Assembly: GCA_023101725.1 (NCBI GenBank)
Contig: JALJCO010012637.1
Coordinates: forward strand, 124,001 to 188,000
DNA from: Atherinomorus stipes
Taxonomy: Eukaryota; Chordata; Actinopteri; Atheriniformes; Atherinidae
Length of the DNA: 64,000 bases
Reading direction: 5' to 3'
Every line of letters begins with the position of its first letter. The stretch's first letter is position 1. A program made the position numbers and the translations under genes. The notes below the pieces were generated by a model. It worked only from the letters and a program-made list of their open reading frames with translations. It ran no database searches and had not been told where the DNA came from. Shown here in pieces: positions 48,802 through 61,200 of this stretch.

Positions 48802-51800
48802 TTTAAACATGGAAACGAATATAAAACCAGTTGAAATGTAGGAGAATCGTCCTTCATGACTCCCATGGCTGCTAATCTGTTTTTTACTCCTTCAGTTTTG
48901 GATGGTGCTCCTCTGTTTCAGGAAAAGTGGGATATAGAGTGAACAGGTGACGTCTATATTCAGGGAGCATTTGCATCATTCTAGCAGATTAATGAGAAGT
49001 TCTTTTGTTCTTTATATTTAACAGATTAGACATTTAGTGACGACTCATCTCCAAAGGTATAAGGCAGAAGCCATGCAGTGTCATTAAAAAGATGCATTGT
49101 TTGATATGGATCCAGTTTCAACAAGCAAAATTAAGAATGAATGGGAACAGGAATTGAGGATGCCTATTCTGGAGGAAATTTGGAGGGAAATTTTGGAAAA
49201 TGTCAATGCTTGTTCTGTTAACTCCAGACTTTGATAATTCAGTTCAAGATGTGGCACAGATGACACTGTTCTAGGTTAGACTGCACAAAATGTTTCCTGA
49301 AAGCTCATCTGAATGTGATAAATGTGGCCAAAATGGGGATTTTGACTGTCTCGGGTGTTTATATGCACTTTTTGTTTTGTTTTGTTTTCTAATGAAGTCT
49401 TGCAACATTTGTTTTATCTGTTTACCAAAAACTGTGAGGCAATACATGGAATGTGAATTTTAACTTTTAGCTCTTTTGTGGCAAAGGAAAATCCTTCAGT
49501 CTCACTATATTGAAGTCTTGTTTAATAAGTCAGATCTCACCATTTCCTTTAATGGTAATCTATTTTTGTTTAATTTTATCATCACTATAATTTATTTCTT
49601 TGAAAGCGTTTCTTTCCAGTGTTCTGTTCTCAGGTTTTACTTATATCTAATATTGCCCTTGCATTCAAGATATTAATGCAAAATGTACAATTATGTGATT
49701 TTCTTTAAAAGGACAAAAGGTATCGGTATCGCTGAAAAAGTACCATAAACTACTGGTATCGTATTGACATGAAAAATTTCGGTATCGCCCATCCGTAGAC
49801 ATTGGTTGGTTTATTAGGACTCTTTTTTGCCCCATAAAGTGCAACAGAAAAGTTTAAAACCTTTCTGACCACCCACATGCAGCACATCTCCCTGATGATT
49901 AAAAAATGTATAAAACTTTTTCACTCTCAAACTCTGTAGCTGGCCCCTGATTGTGTAACCTTATACACATGATTAGTAGCTTTTACATCATGCAACTGCT
50001 CTTTATGACATAGTGTTCTAAGAAGTCAGCACATGCTCTGGATGTGACTTAGACTTATGCAAAACCTCCTAGCGGGGGCATTTTTTTTTTTTATCATCCA
50101 TTTAAAACATTTCTAGTGAGCTATTAATTGTTGCACAATGTTCTCTTTTGTCACCCTGCCTCCCCCTTGTTGTCCCGAAGCAAAAGGAAATCCCTGACAC
50201 AAGGTGATATTTGTCAAAGACAGCAGCACATTGAGCTGACAGCTCCTTTCAGCAGCGTTTGAGTGATGACTGAACACGCTTCTGGTCTGCCAGGACAAGC
50301 AGACCGGAGTGTATTTTGACATAAACATGGAGTTCAGGTTTTGATGGAGGGATGATGTGAACCCTTGAGACCTTCAGTCCAGAATGGCCAGCCCTCAGGC
50401 CTTTTAGATTTGGTCCTGAGTTTGTGGTAAACTGATCTGAAATCAACTCTAAAACCTTTCTAAAAGAGATTCTGCTGGTTTTTAAATGATGCATTCATCT
50501 AAGAAGACTTAAAATGCAACTGCATCCTAATCTCACAGTGTCTCAGTTTTATCATTTCCACTGTGTGGGTTTGTGTGGCCTTTTTACCATGCATGAAACA
50601 CAAGTTAATGAATTCCTCGCCCACGTGGTCCAGCAGCACCGACAAGCAGAGCTTCATCCAGCTGCATTGCCTTGTTGAGCTCGTGGAACATGCTGTTGCT
50701 CGGTTTGCTGGCTCTCGATCACGTACAAGCTTCTCCTCTGTTGTTTTACCAGACCATTTTTGTCACAGAACTATTTGGAAGTTGGTCGACAATTTCCTTT
50801 ACTGGCAAAGCCATCAATTCTCTGAAAGTTTAGACTGGCTTTTGTCCCAGATAAATCAGCTCTTTAATCATTTCTCCAAGTACTGAAAGTTCTATGACAA
50901 GACAACAACACGAAATGTTTCAATCCAACTTCCAACACTTAAGACAAACCAACCTATTTAATATTGTAGAAATGTCAACTTCTTAAAAAGATGGATTCCA
51001 TTGTGTTCGGGTAAGTTTATATGAAGCTACCAGGTAATATCTTAGCTTATTTTACCATTAAGCAACCCTTACCGATGTTGCATTCTTACATTTTTCTAAC
51101 AGGGTAAAATGCTATGAATGAGGTAATGGAACTCTAAAATCAAACAGACCCACCATTAATCAAAATAAAATATTATTCCAATCTCAATATTCAATGAAAA
51201 CTCCAACCAATCCTTGAAGTGGGGTGCACCTCTAGGTTGTCCAATGGACCTGCCTGTCAGACCTTTGATTCTCCATTGGGAGGTGGAGGGAATGAAGGGG
51301 TGTGTCTTAGGAGTGAGGCGGGACTGTTTATATTCAAATAATCTTGCTGTGCTTTCTGAAATGCAAGATCGGTAAGGTTGCTTTAAGACCACGTATTTGC
51401 CCAATACATTCCTGTAACTTATTTAAAAGCTGAGGAAATCAAGGAAATTAATGTCAATTAATCAAAACAAAAGTAAATTAATCAGGAAAACTTTAACAAA
51501 GTCTAACATTGAAAACATGGAAATATGATCGGGGAACTCGGAGCAACAGGGTAACACTAAAACAGATGAAAACATGTCATCTATGACATATTTTACCGTG
51601 TTCACCATCTGTTTGCTGAAGGTGTTTATTGTGGTAAAAATGATACTGGTTTATCTGAGTCAGACCGCTCAGGGAGGTTTCTGCCTCCAAGTTTATCTGA
51701 TCCTTCATGGGGAGCCTCTTCAGCCAGGCTGTGAACCATTGGACAGGTCATAAAGATGAAGGCAGTTTGTAGCATGTCAGGGTGTGTTTAGGGTAGTTTG

Positions 51801-53641
51801 TTTTAGTGGAGGGAGATGGGTGTCAAAAGATATGACGTGACAGATTACTGACAGAAGGATCAGCTGTCTGTTTCTGTCAATAAAGTTCTGTCAATAGCAC
51901 AGAGGAGCTGCTGAGAGATGCACTTTTGGTCCGCTGGAGAAAAAGACCTGATGCATTAATCAGCTGCTTCCCAGCTTGTTTATTTTTTTTTATAGAAGGG
52001 AGAGCCATGTTTCTGGTTATTACTCACTCCAACCTCCATAGAAGGCCCGCTCTGTCCAACAGACGCTTAGATTAAACTACAACTCCTTTATTAGCTTGTT
52101 GTGGTTCAGGATGCATCCCCACAGCTGTGGTCAGGATAATTTTATTCACCATCAATCTGAAATTGACAGTAACGTTTAATGGTGGTCCAAAATATTCAGA
52201 TCTCCCACAGAGCAAATAATTTATTAAATAAAAACGCAGTATCTAGTAGATGATAAAAGCTAACTCATAAACCTTTTGCAACAACAGCTAGCGGTGCTAA
52301 TTTGATCTGTGAGGCTCAGTGAGAACCCTTTTAAGGATGTGCAAAAATTTTAATGGATAATCAGATTGCAGCATCTCCAAAATGGCGTGGCTAGTTTAGT
52401 GCTTTTATCTTGAGTAGCTAAAGATTAAGGAGCAATAATATGGATCACATTATAGCTATAAATAGATGGTCAAAAAAGGAAAAGAATCAAATGAAGGAAC
52501 AAACCTGTGAACTAAATAGTTGAAAAGATTCATCACAGAAATGCTGAACTGATTAATTTCTTTGCTTAGATAGCTAGCTAGCTAGAAAGCAAGCAAGCTA
52601 GCTAGCTATACTAGTTTGCTATGTTATGCTTCAGAAATCTTTCTGACATTTAAGTGCCAAGATTATTATGTGTTTGGTTTTTCTTTTTCTTTTTTTTTTT
52701 TCTCTGAAGGCATGAATAGTTAGCCTCATGCCATCTAATGGTTAGGGTACATCCAGCTTTAAGGATGTGAATGTCTGTTTTAATTTTCCATTTGAATCCA
52801 GGCTACTTTTTTTTTCTTTTTTTTTTTTTACTTGCTAATATGGTAGGATTTGATTCAGTGGAAAACTCTTTCCAGTGATGTGTGGGTAAACTAACAACAC
52901 ATTAGTTTATGGACTTGTACCTTAATGCTGTTTCATTGTTTGCATTTTAGCCTTTTGTTTTGGTGAAGGTCAAAGGTGAGGACATGGGATAATATGTCAT
53001 AAATTATCATCAGTGCCATTAAATGGCATGCAGCTTGTGTTTTAGTGCTTTTCCACAGCTTTATACTTCCTTGCTGCCGTTAGACTTCATCACGCGCTCA
53101 CCTTCCAGTTGCCCAGAAACTTAACAGCATCCAGCATTCACTAAGTGTTGGTACGTGTTCAACTTCCATTAAAGTAAATGGCCGACTGCGTGGAGAGCAT
53201 GAGCGAATGTTTGGAGAATGCTCTGCGAGAGGCAGACATGAGGCCATAACTTAGTAAAAATGTGAGCAGAATGTGGATTCTGCCAGGCAGACAAATTAAA
53301 GAGGAGAAAACCTCACTCCAAGAAAGACTTCAACGTCTCGCAGCGATGGCCAGGATGGGGCTCTCTAATTTCTTTGTTTAATTTAATGAAAGCTGTTCTC
53401 TCAACCTCAAATACCTCGAATCTCTTTGTTAAAAATGTTTAGGAAGAACTGCAGGACCATTTATTTCTCCAGAGGAACAGACTTAACAAAGAGATGCTTC
53501 CCCCAAAAGCCTCTTTGTAAACAACACAGTCCTCTTCTGCAAGGATGAGACAAGAACACTGGTGTAAAAATCTATTTATGCCGACTGTGTTGAAGAAGGA
53601 AGCATCCTCACGGGAAGATATCCTGTATGTCAGTCACATTA
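48802..53641. other. Gene-free stretch
   Basis: No supported gene. GGTATCGGTATCG and GGTATCGCCCATCC at about 49719-49795 resemble a hAT-type fragment. TAGC-rich inverted DNA lies at 52570-52610. Poly(T) tracts lie near 50083, 52690 and 52807. Confidence 0.4.
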
Positions 53642-53864
53642 ATGGGCTATATGTACAACTCCACTACCCTCCTGGAGTAGTGCTCCTCTGTTTCCCGTCT
53701 TTCATTATTGGACGAACTAATTAATCCAGGTGTGCCTGGCCTCAGTAACCACGACGACAATTGCCAGACACACCTGGAATAATCAGCTTGTCAAGTAATG
53801 AAAGACAGGAAACAAAGGAGCATGACTAAGTTCAGGAAGTAGTGGAGTTGTGCATAAAGCCCAT
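53642..53864. mobile_element. Short foldback MITE (TGGGCTATATGTACAAC ends)
   Basis: The left end TGGGCTATATGTACAACTCC and the right end GGAGTTGTGCATAAAGCCCA are inverted repeats. Inner parts also match (CTCCTCTGTTTCCCGTCTTTC against GAAAGACAGGAAACAAAGGAG, with few mismatches). Confidence 0.75.
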
Positions 53865-54464
53865 TCCGTTCTGATTATTGAATCCATGATTAGTAGTCAT
53901 TGGTAAAAAATGCTACCTGACCCTAATATACAACCGCTATTTTAGAAAGTTTTTGCCTCTTTATGCTCACATGTATATGTAGCACCCTGAACTAAATATA
54001 GCCATGTCTTGTCAAAAGTTTTATTAACTTTGAGGTTTTGGCTATTGACTAACCGTAACCCTTATCAGACCTCTAACAGCCTGTTGATTTTGTTCAGTTG
54101 TCTCAAGGTTGAGGTTGTAGCACAGTGGAGCCATGATTCTTTTCTGTTGTAGCTCTGAATCATAGAACTATGTCCCCTGAATACTTCAAGCATAAAAACT
54201 TTTTGTGTCTCATTTTAAACCATAGTTTGGTTCCTTGGCTTTTGATTCGGTGTGAGGGTTTAATCTATTTGTTTTCAAAGTTAGCACAAAAAGATTGGTG
54301 GATTATTGCTTTTTTGTAATAATGCCTCTTGGCAATTTTACCTCTTGAAAGCTGGTTTATTTCCTTTTTAAATGGAGCCAGATTTGTGAGGAAAATGAAT
54401 TTGTGGGATGAGCAGCAGAGTTGAGTATGTGGGTTTAATATTGCTGCACTGATGGTATAACAGC
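53865..54464. other. Gene-free stretch
   Basis: AT-rich sequence with no recognisable feature. Confidence 0.45.
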
Positions 54465-54650
54465 CTTCGGTGGAGGTGGGGTGATGGTGTGGGGCAGCAT
54501 TTCTTTCACAAAGACAAAGCTTGTCGTCATTGGATGAAATCTCAATCCAGATGAGATTCTGCAACCAGTACAAAGCCGATGAACCTTCTTCTACAAGGGA
54601 TGGTGAACTATTAAAATCCTGACTGGGATCCTTGGATCTCCGAAGTAACA
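54465..54650 (+). mobile_element. Short Tc1-type transposase fragment
   Basis: GGGTGATGGTGTGGGGCAGC encodes the VMVWGSIS-like block that follows the first catalytic Asp region in Tc1 transposases. No ends are visible. Confidence 0.45.
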
Positions 54651-54688
54651 TTATCTACAACAGTCCTGGCTGGTAGGAGGCTGTTAAG

Positions 54689-54860
54689 CTGGATTTAGTC
54701 GTGCGTCGTCTGCGTAACCGCCGTAGCCTCTGCGTAGGTCTGCGGAGGCCTGACGCGCACTTCTCTAGACCCAACGTGCATCCAGGCTACGCGAACACAG
54801 AGACGCGGAAGAACTCACTGGTGATTGGTCAGTGTATTAACGTGCTTCCAGATGTTTTGG
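54689..54860. mobile_element. Harbinger-like MITE end
   Basis: The GC-rich start GATTTAGTCGTGCGTCGTCT, with CTACG/CGTAG-rich sequence after it (CGCCGTAGCCTCTGCGTAGG), is typical of a common fish Harbinger-type short element. The other end was not found; the element may extend to about 55250. Confidence 0.45.
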
Positions 54861-56614
54861 TTTTGTAGCTGAATGAATGAATGCATGTCGCCGCTACTGT
54901 TGTTCTCAAAGAAGAAATAAAGGCCACAGCTGTAGCGAACCATCAGGGTCAAAAAACCCCGCTCTGTGGAGCTTCTTGGCCATTAAAAGCCCTGTTGTCA
55001 CCTGCAGATCTAGAAAAAAAAAAACTGTGCCTCTGCATCAGGTACACGGACCTGAATGGACATAGACGCCACACGACTACAAGTCCAGCTCTACAGTTGG
55101 CCCCACACAAATCTCTTTGCACTGATGCCACACTCGCATACACTTTTTCCACTCCTTCCATGGACAATAATTAAAGGACAATTACATGTATCACCTCTCA
55201 CTCTAACCCTCATGGATTGCTCCATCAGGCATTGGAACCACCTCGACTGTATTTGATTGTGTAATGTTTGTTTGGGTCTTTTAATACTTGTGCTGTTTTT
55301 GTGATATTTGTAATCATGCTGACCACCAGCTCCAGTAGCTACACCCAGATTTCTGTGTTTTCCTCCAAGCCTTAATTATTTATTAACTATTTATTATCAT
55401 CCTAACATTAGCTAGCGGATTGAAGTAGCCACTACATGTAGAAATCCCATTTCTCCACAGTCTGGGACCAAACTCGATCCTTCCCCACAGAACAGGGTTT
55501 TATCAGAGACGACCTCCGTAACTTGGAGGCAACAGCAGAAAAAGTTGTTAAAAATACTAGTAAATACAAAAAATACTTGCAAAAATACTTACAAACGTGG
55601 CCTTATTTCTAAAAGGGAAACCAAAAATATAAAGATTTTTTGCCAATAAACATTTTTACAGCATAGAAAAGATTCAGGAAACACATCTTTTTTAAACTTA
55701 TTATTTTTTTACTTGAAGCTTATGTTTCTTTTGTGAAAAGAAATATAAGCTTATGTTTCTTATGCTGCTTTAATGCCCTTTAAAAAATATGTACAACACT
55801 TTTGTCAACAGCAACTGTAACTATTAAGCTCCAACCCATAGCCGCTTTGCTTAACTTTTTAATTAAAAGCACCAAGATAATTCAGAGAAACACTTGCAGT
55901 CATTTAACTTTTATTACCTGGCTGCATTATAAAAAAAAATGTTCCTGTATTTTTCTGCTAGAAGTACTAAAATCAAAGCTAGCTCACCCAAGTCTTATCT
56001 ACACACTATCCCTTTAAAACTTACAGAAAATGGGCACTCCCGATACTAATTGCTTTATTTTATAGAGGGGTTTTGATGTGTAACACCTGCTTCCTAACCA
56101 TCTCCCTGTAATATGCGAAGCTAGGCACAAAGCTAGTTATCAGAACGCTAGTAAATTAGTTCACATTTCACATACAAACATTAGTATGTTTGTATGTATT
56201 CAACTTGGTAAAACATATTTCCCCAAAAATTGATGTCAAAGTTTAACATTGATCCATACGCTGTGTTTAGGCCTTTGCATGAAAAACCACAAGGTCCATT
56301 TGAATAATTTTTGGTGTCATAGTAAAGGGAACAATTGTGAGATTTGTCAAGATGTTACTGGTGAAGATGGCACAGAGCAAAAATTAAAATATTTTCGGGC
56401 TTGTCTAAGAAAAAGGCTTTACCTCAATCAAATCATAGTTGGTTATTATCTCCATTAAAGTCAAGCAGATCACAACTGAAGCTTTAACAACAGACAGCTG
56501 TGCTCTGTGATGATTTAGTTTGGCACTATCTGCTCTCCCAATGTGGCAAACTCAGGTTTTAAAAGGTTGATGCGTGAAAATCAGAATGAATAAGACATGA
56601 CATTCAAAGTTCAG
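54861..56614. other. Gene-free stretch downstream of net1
   Basis: Frames at 54877-55256 are open on both strands with no domain. From 55260 to the net1 poly(A) site nothing is recognised. Confidence 0.45.
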
Positions 56615-57852
56615 TTGCAAATCTTACAAAGATCTTTATTCTTGTAATTACATAAAGTTCAACGCAACCAAGTTGCTCCTTTCTTTTTTTCCATCTCAGC
56701 AACCAAAACATCTTTGTATACACATACAGAAACCATCATCTTCTCCCTTCCCCTACTTGCATTTTTTCCATCAGTTCCAACATTTTAACATCCTTAACCA
56801 GGAGTGAGACTTCCCATTAGCCTTTCAAGGCAATGAGCATCTCACCCTGACCATCTGTTTCCCGTTCCAAAACACATTTTTACCCATCATCTCTTCTCTT
56901 CTTCATTCTACGACATTCTCTCGGTAAAAACCAGTCCTTCACACGATTTCACTGTCCTGTCCCAGAGGACAGCTGCATACATCACGCTGCCTCTATTGGT
57001 GCGAGCAGTGTCCACAACTAAAGCTCCATGCAAGATGCTACACTGAAAAGTGATCAATTTCATTCTGAAAAGTCGGTTTAAAAAAAAAAAAAAAAAACAT
57101 GGCTCAGTTCAAAATTTTGTCTTAAAACAAAACTTATGTCTTTGGATATGATTTCAACATCTGCTGAATTGTTTTCGGTGAGAATAAGACTTCTCATCTG
57201 TTCAGAGTTTTAAATTAATGCCTTTGCAGTAAATACAACAGTGTCCAGGTTCATTCTGTCATTTAAGGAATGTACGGAAATAAGACATGTCCTCTGATTC
57301 GTTTATAGCTTTGTGTGGTACATCCCACCCTCTGGGCTGAGAGGTGGGGGGTCTTTTTTCACCTAAACACAACTAAAATTAATAGTAATTAAAAAAACAA
57401 AAACATCTTGCCCTAAAAGCTTAAACAGTGCTGCTTTATAATTAGAAAAAATACAACAAAATTTTTTAATATAAAAATGTAAAACTTTCATTGGCCCCCC
57501 CGTCCCAAAAAAGGACTAAAATGAGGGGGGGAAAGGTTTAAATATCAAATTTATAGTAAACAGGATTTGATGCACCGCCTCGTTCTCGGAGAAATCAAAG
57601 TGATTCTCGCTGTGCGTCCCTCATGGATCCGAAGGGAGTCGTGCACAGTCTCCAGACTGCTGTGTCTCTGCAGGATGCACTTGTGAGGAGGGTCTTAGGT
57701 GGATAGCTGCCGAAGAGGACAGTAATACAGAACACTGTTGTAATAATTCGCACGCACGCAGACACACATAAATACAAGTCCCACATGTCTCTGGGTTGTT
57801 TTTATGTACAATTAAAAGTCCGCTCAGGAGTCCGTTTCCTCCAGCCGTCCCT
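56615..57852 (-). other. net1: net1 3' untranslated region (inferred)
   Basis: This stretch between the stop codon and a canonical poly(A) signal has no long open frame related to NET1 on the minus strand. It is AT-rich with several homopolymer runs. The length of about 1.2 kb is reasonable for a vertebrate NET1 message. An ATTAAA variant near 57464-57469 could give a shorter transcript. The boundary is inferred from the signal only. Confidence 0.65.
56635..56640 (-). terminator. net1: Poly(A) signal AATAAA for net1
   Basis: The minus strand reads AATAAA here, about 1.2 kb past the net1 stop codon. Cleavage would be expected some 15-25 bases further on, near 56615. Confidence 0.6.
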
Positions 57853-58281
57853 TCACACCATCGTCTCTTTTCTCTTCCCTAAAGAATACAGAGACTTCTT
57901 GTCCTTTTTTGTTTTGTGTGACGTGGAAGAGAAAAGCGGTGACGACAATGACGACGACGATGATGAAGGGGGCGTTGAAGTGGGGCTCGGGGTCGTGCTG
58001 TTGCACGGCGTGCAGGGGGCGGACTGGGAAGCCGGCTGGGGGCAGTTCTCGTCTGGTTCCTCCAGGTGGATGATGGCGGAGACGGAGGAGGGGCGGCGCT
58101 TGTGGCAGGCGTCGCTCGCCGGGGGGGCTGGGTGTGGAGGGCTCGTTGAGCGGTCGGTGGACGGAAATGGCGCTGCGGAGGCAGTTGAGCCACTGCTGCT
58201 TGTGGAAGACGTCGTTGACCTGCAGCGTGTGGGACTGCGCCTGACTCGGGTCTTGGGAACGTACGCGGAAAATGTTCTTGG
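57853..58281 (-). other. net1: net1 last coding exon with an apparent one-base frame break in a G7 run
   Basis: The exon opens in frame with AKNIFRVRSQDPSQAQ and continues through the end of the PH domain to a Pro/Ser stretch ending STPSPP. At 58121-58127 the plus strand has seven G (seven C in the gene). With seven, the frame continues into a Pro/Arg-rich sequence and ends at 57824-57826, giving about 558 residues with no PDZ ligand. With six, it continues as ASDACHKRRPSSVSAIIHLE, then a Ser-rich tail, ending KRKETMV with TGA at 57853-57855. The second reading keeps both the RRxSSVS block and the C-terminal PDZ ligand known from NET1, so I infer an assembly or sequencing error, or a polymorphism. 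A small unrecognised intron is a weaker alternative. Confidence 0.85.
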
Positions 58282-61200
58282 CTGCAGAAGAAGCAAAAAT
58301 GGAATTGGGGATTAGAGAAGAGGAAAATAACAAAAAAAAATGAAAGAATTCCAGCTGGAAACGCCGTGATCCTCACCTTTGTCAGCGTTGCTGAAGGCTC
58401 CCCTGAAGGAGCCGCCCATCCTCACATCTCCGTCCTGCAGGTCTTCCAGCACCATATCCTGCACAGGGATTGGCTGGCGGTAAACTTGGAAACACTGGCG
58501 CTCGTTTCTGGTGACTGGGCGGGTCAGGACCAGCAGCTCGGTGAACAGGAACACGTGCAGCTTCTGCAGGCGATAAGAAGTGGATCATTAAAACCAGGAG
58601 CTCTGATAGATCTTACCCAACCACCGAAGTAGCTCAGAGGAAGATGTTTGGTTTCAAGCGTTTGCTCACCGTGCCGCTCTTGTTTCTCAGCTCCCCGTGG
58701 CACAGCAGGCTCTTGCACTGCTCAAATCGAGGGTCCTTCTGCCTGTCGTCAAGATACTCCAGCTTCTCGATGTAGTACTGGCACTCAGACTCTCCCTTCT
58801 TCATATTGATGTCAGATAGAACTCCTTGGATGATGGTGATCTGAACACACAAGCATGCTAATTAGCATTCGAGCGACGGGTGAAGGGAACAGACGAGTCG
58901 GACGTTGCTGTTTCTGTTCTGTACTCACCGCTTCCTCCAAGCTGCCGGCATCCGGGTGCTCTGGCGGAGTGTGTCTCAGGATCTCCTTGAGCAGCAGCGG
59001 GTACTTGACCAGCCGAGAGCGCGGGATGTCCAAGAAACTCCACAGGTCCAGCTTCCGGCTGAAGGGCGACTCGAGGCAGCGCTGCAGGAAGTCTTGCACC
59101 CGCCTGTCCTGCTTCTTCTGGTCCAGCAAAGCCTTGGCTGCCAGCTGGTTGCTGCAGTAGTCCTTGTAGGCATTAAGCCTGGGCAGCTGCAGGAGAAGGA
59201 GGGATATTTTAACCGGTTGGACTCTCGATTCAAACCAAATGGTTTGTAAAAGAATCCCAGTCCTCTGTGGATCTTGACGGACACTTACCCAGCTTACAAC
59301 GATTTGTCCGATCTGGCCCACAGTCCCGTCTGGTCCTGTGGCTTTGGAGAGCTCGGCCAGCAGGTCTTCGTGCAGAGGGATGTAAGCATCCAGGTTGCCA
59401 AAGATGTGAGTGAGCTCCTCCTCTGACATGATGGAGAGCTTCAGCATGGGGTCGTGGTACGCCTGTAGAGGACAGCCAAACCCAAATGGTCAAATAACAT
59501 CCAGGCAGGCTGAGAGTGGCAGATCTCTACAAATAGCGCTTTAGGGGTACAAAAGAAAGACGGAGGAACAATTCCCGTCTTTTTATAGCTATTGGCCAGG
59601 CTGCATGGAAGGCCTGCCAGACTTTGATTTAATCTGTTTGCTTTTAGATGTACTCCCCTCTGCTGCAGTGCTTTTAAAAGTACAAACCTTGCGTGCGAGC
59701 TGGAGGTCCTCAATCAGGTCCTGTTCTCCACGAGACAGCTCAAATATGGCCTGAGGAAGGAGGGAGGGGGGCAGAGAGATGCTTTTTTTAGAAAAAGGCA
59801 TAAATCATGTTCATCATTAACATTATCGCTGTTAGAGGAGCCGGTGACTGAGGTCGGCTTTGAGACCGCCGGCTTGCTCTTTGTGTTTTGAACTAATCAA
59901 AGCTGAATGATTTAGACAGTTGGCTGAGCTGTCCGACATATGCAGGACAAGTGGGGAGCTGTTTGCGGGCTTGTCAGGTTTATGTGAGTTTACATAGGCG
60001 AGGGAACAAGCCCTGGATGGCTGCTGGCCCAGTTTAATCAGATTGACATAAAGACTGAATGAACTTGTGAAACCCGTCTGATAGACGGGAAGGATCCTTT
60101 TCTGTCTGCGTGTCTGAACGCGGTCATTTAACAGCTGCTGATTCTCACCTCTTGCCGCTTGATCTCTTTGGTGGAGAAAGTTCCCTTCTGGTGGATGTCT
60201 AACGTCTCCGACCACAGGGTGCTGTTCCTCCTTTTCGGCGGTGTTGGGGCCGCTGCCTTGCTGCAAGGCTTCTGGGGCACGCCCGGCGACTTGGCATCAC
60301 CCCGGAAAGAGGCCTGCACGCAGGAATAAACACATCAGACTCTTTTTGCCAAACACCCCTCAGCACAGGTACTTGTTGTCTTGTAGGAAGTCCAGGGAGC
60401 TTACCTGGATGGTTTGGCCAAAGCGCCGGACGGCCCCATTCTTAACCGGAGAGATGAGGTTTGCTAGCGACGTCACCCTGCCGAGAGGACGGACACGCTT
60501 GTTGCTGGGTTCCTGGAAAACAAGGAAAGAAAGGGAATGTTTTACAGCTCCAGTCGAACCGTTTCATTCAGAGAGAAGCAGGTCAGAATGAATCAATCAG
60601 TAAAACTAACTGTACGACCTCTGTAAGTCCAGACACTCCCTAGTGACAAAACACATCAAGTCAAGCCATAAATCTCCATAATGTACTCCACTCCCAGCGA
60701 GAAGTAGCTGGAGCCGAGGTCGAGCTGCAGCCAGACAGACTGGCGGACCGGCGGACACAGATACTGTGGAGGAAGCAGCTCCAGCAGCTGTTGGCTCCAT
60801 CATGTGAAGAGTCTTGATCAGGGCCAGCCCACTGAGCACAAAGACCCTCTCTGACTGCTGATCTGGTGGGGAAGGGGGTCTGGAGGAATGCCAGGAATGC
60901 TCAGGACCATGGGTCTCAGCTGTTCACTGCCCCTCCCCGCTCACACTCGACTATCTGAGCCCGACAACAGCTACATCTCCACTCTGGAGTGGATCTGTCA
61001 CATCATTCAAAGCCAGATAAATGCTTCCTGATTGGCCCAGTTCTTCCCAGTATGGGCCTGGGTAGCGGTGTGTCAGCGAAACAGACCACCGCTGAGGGGT
61101 CACGAGAACGAGCAGCAGTTGCAAACACAGAGGACCTACTCTATCTCAAGTGTTTACACAGTGCAGTGTTGCAGGGGGTGCACGGTTGAGTTTATGGCTG

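Noticed and set aside
57785..58315. 176-codon plus-strand frame rich in Asp and Gly
   Set aside because: It is the antisense of net1 exon 9; the acidic run is the complement of the Ser-rich tail.
58855..59249. Plus-strand open frames opposite the net1 exons
   Set aside because: They are antisense to well-supported DH-domain exons and show no homology; GC-rich coding DNA gives such frames.
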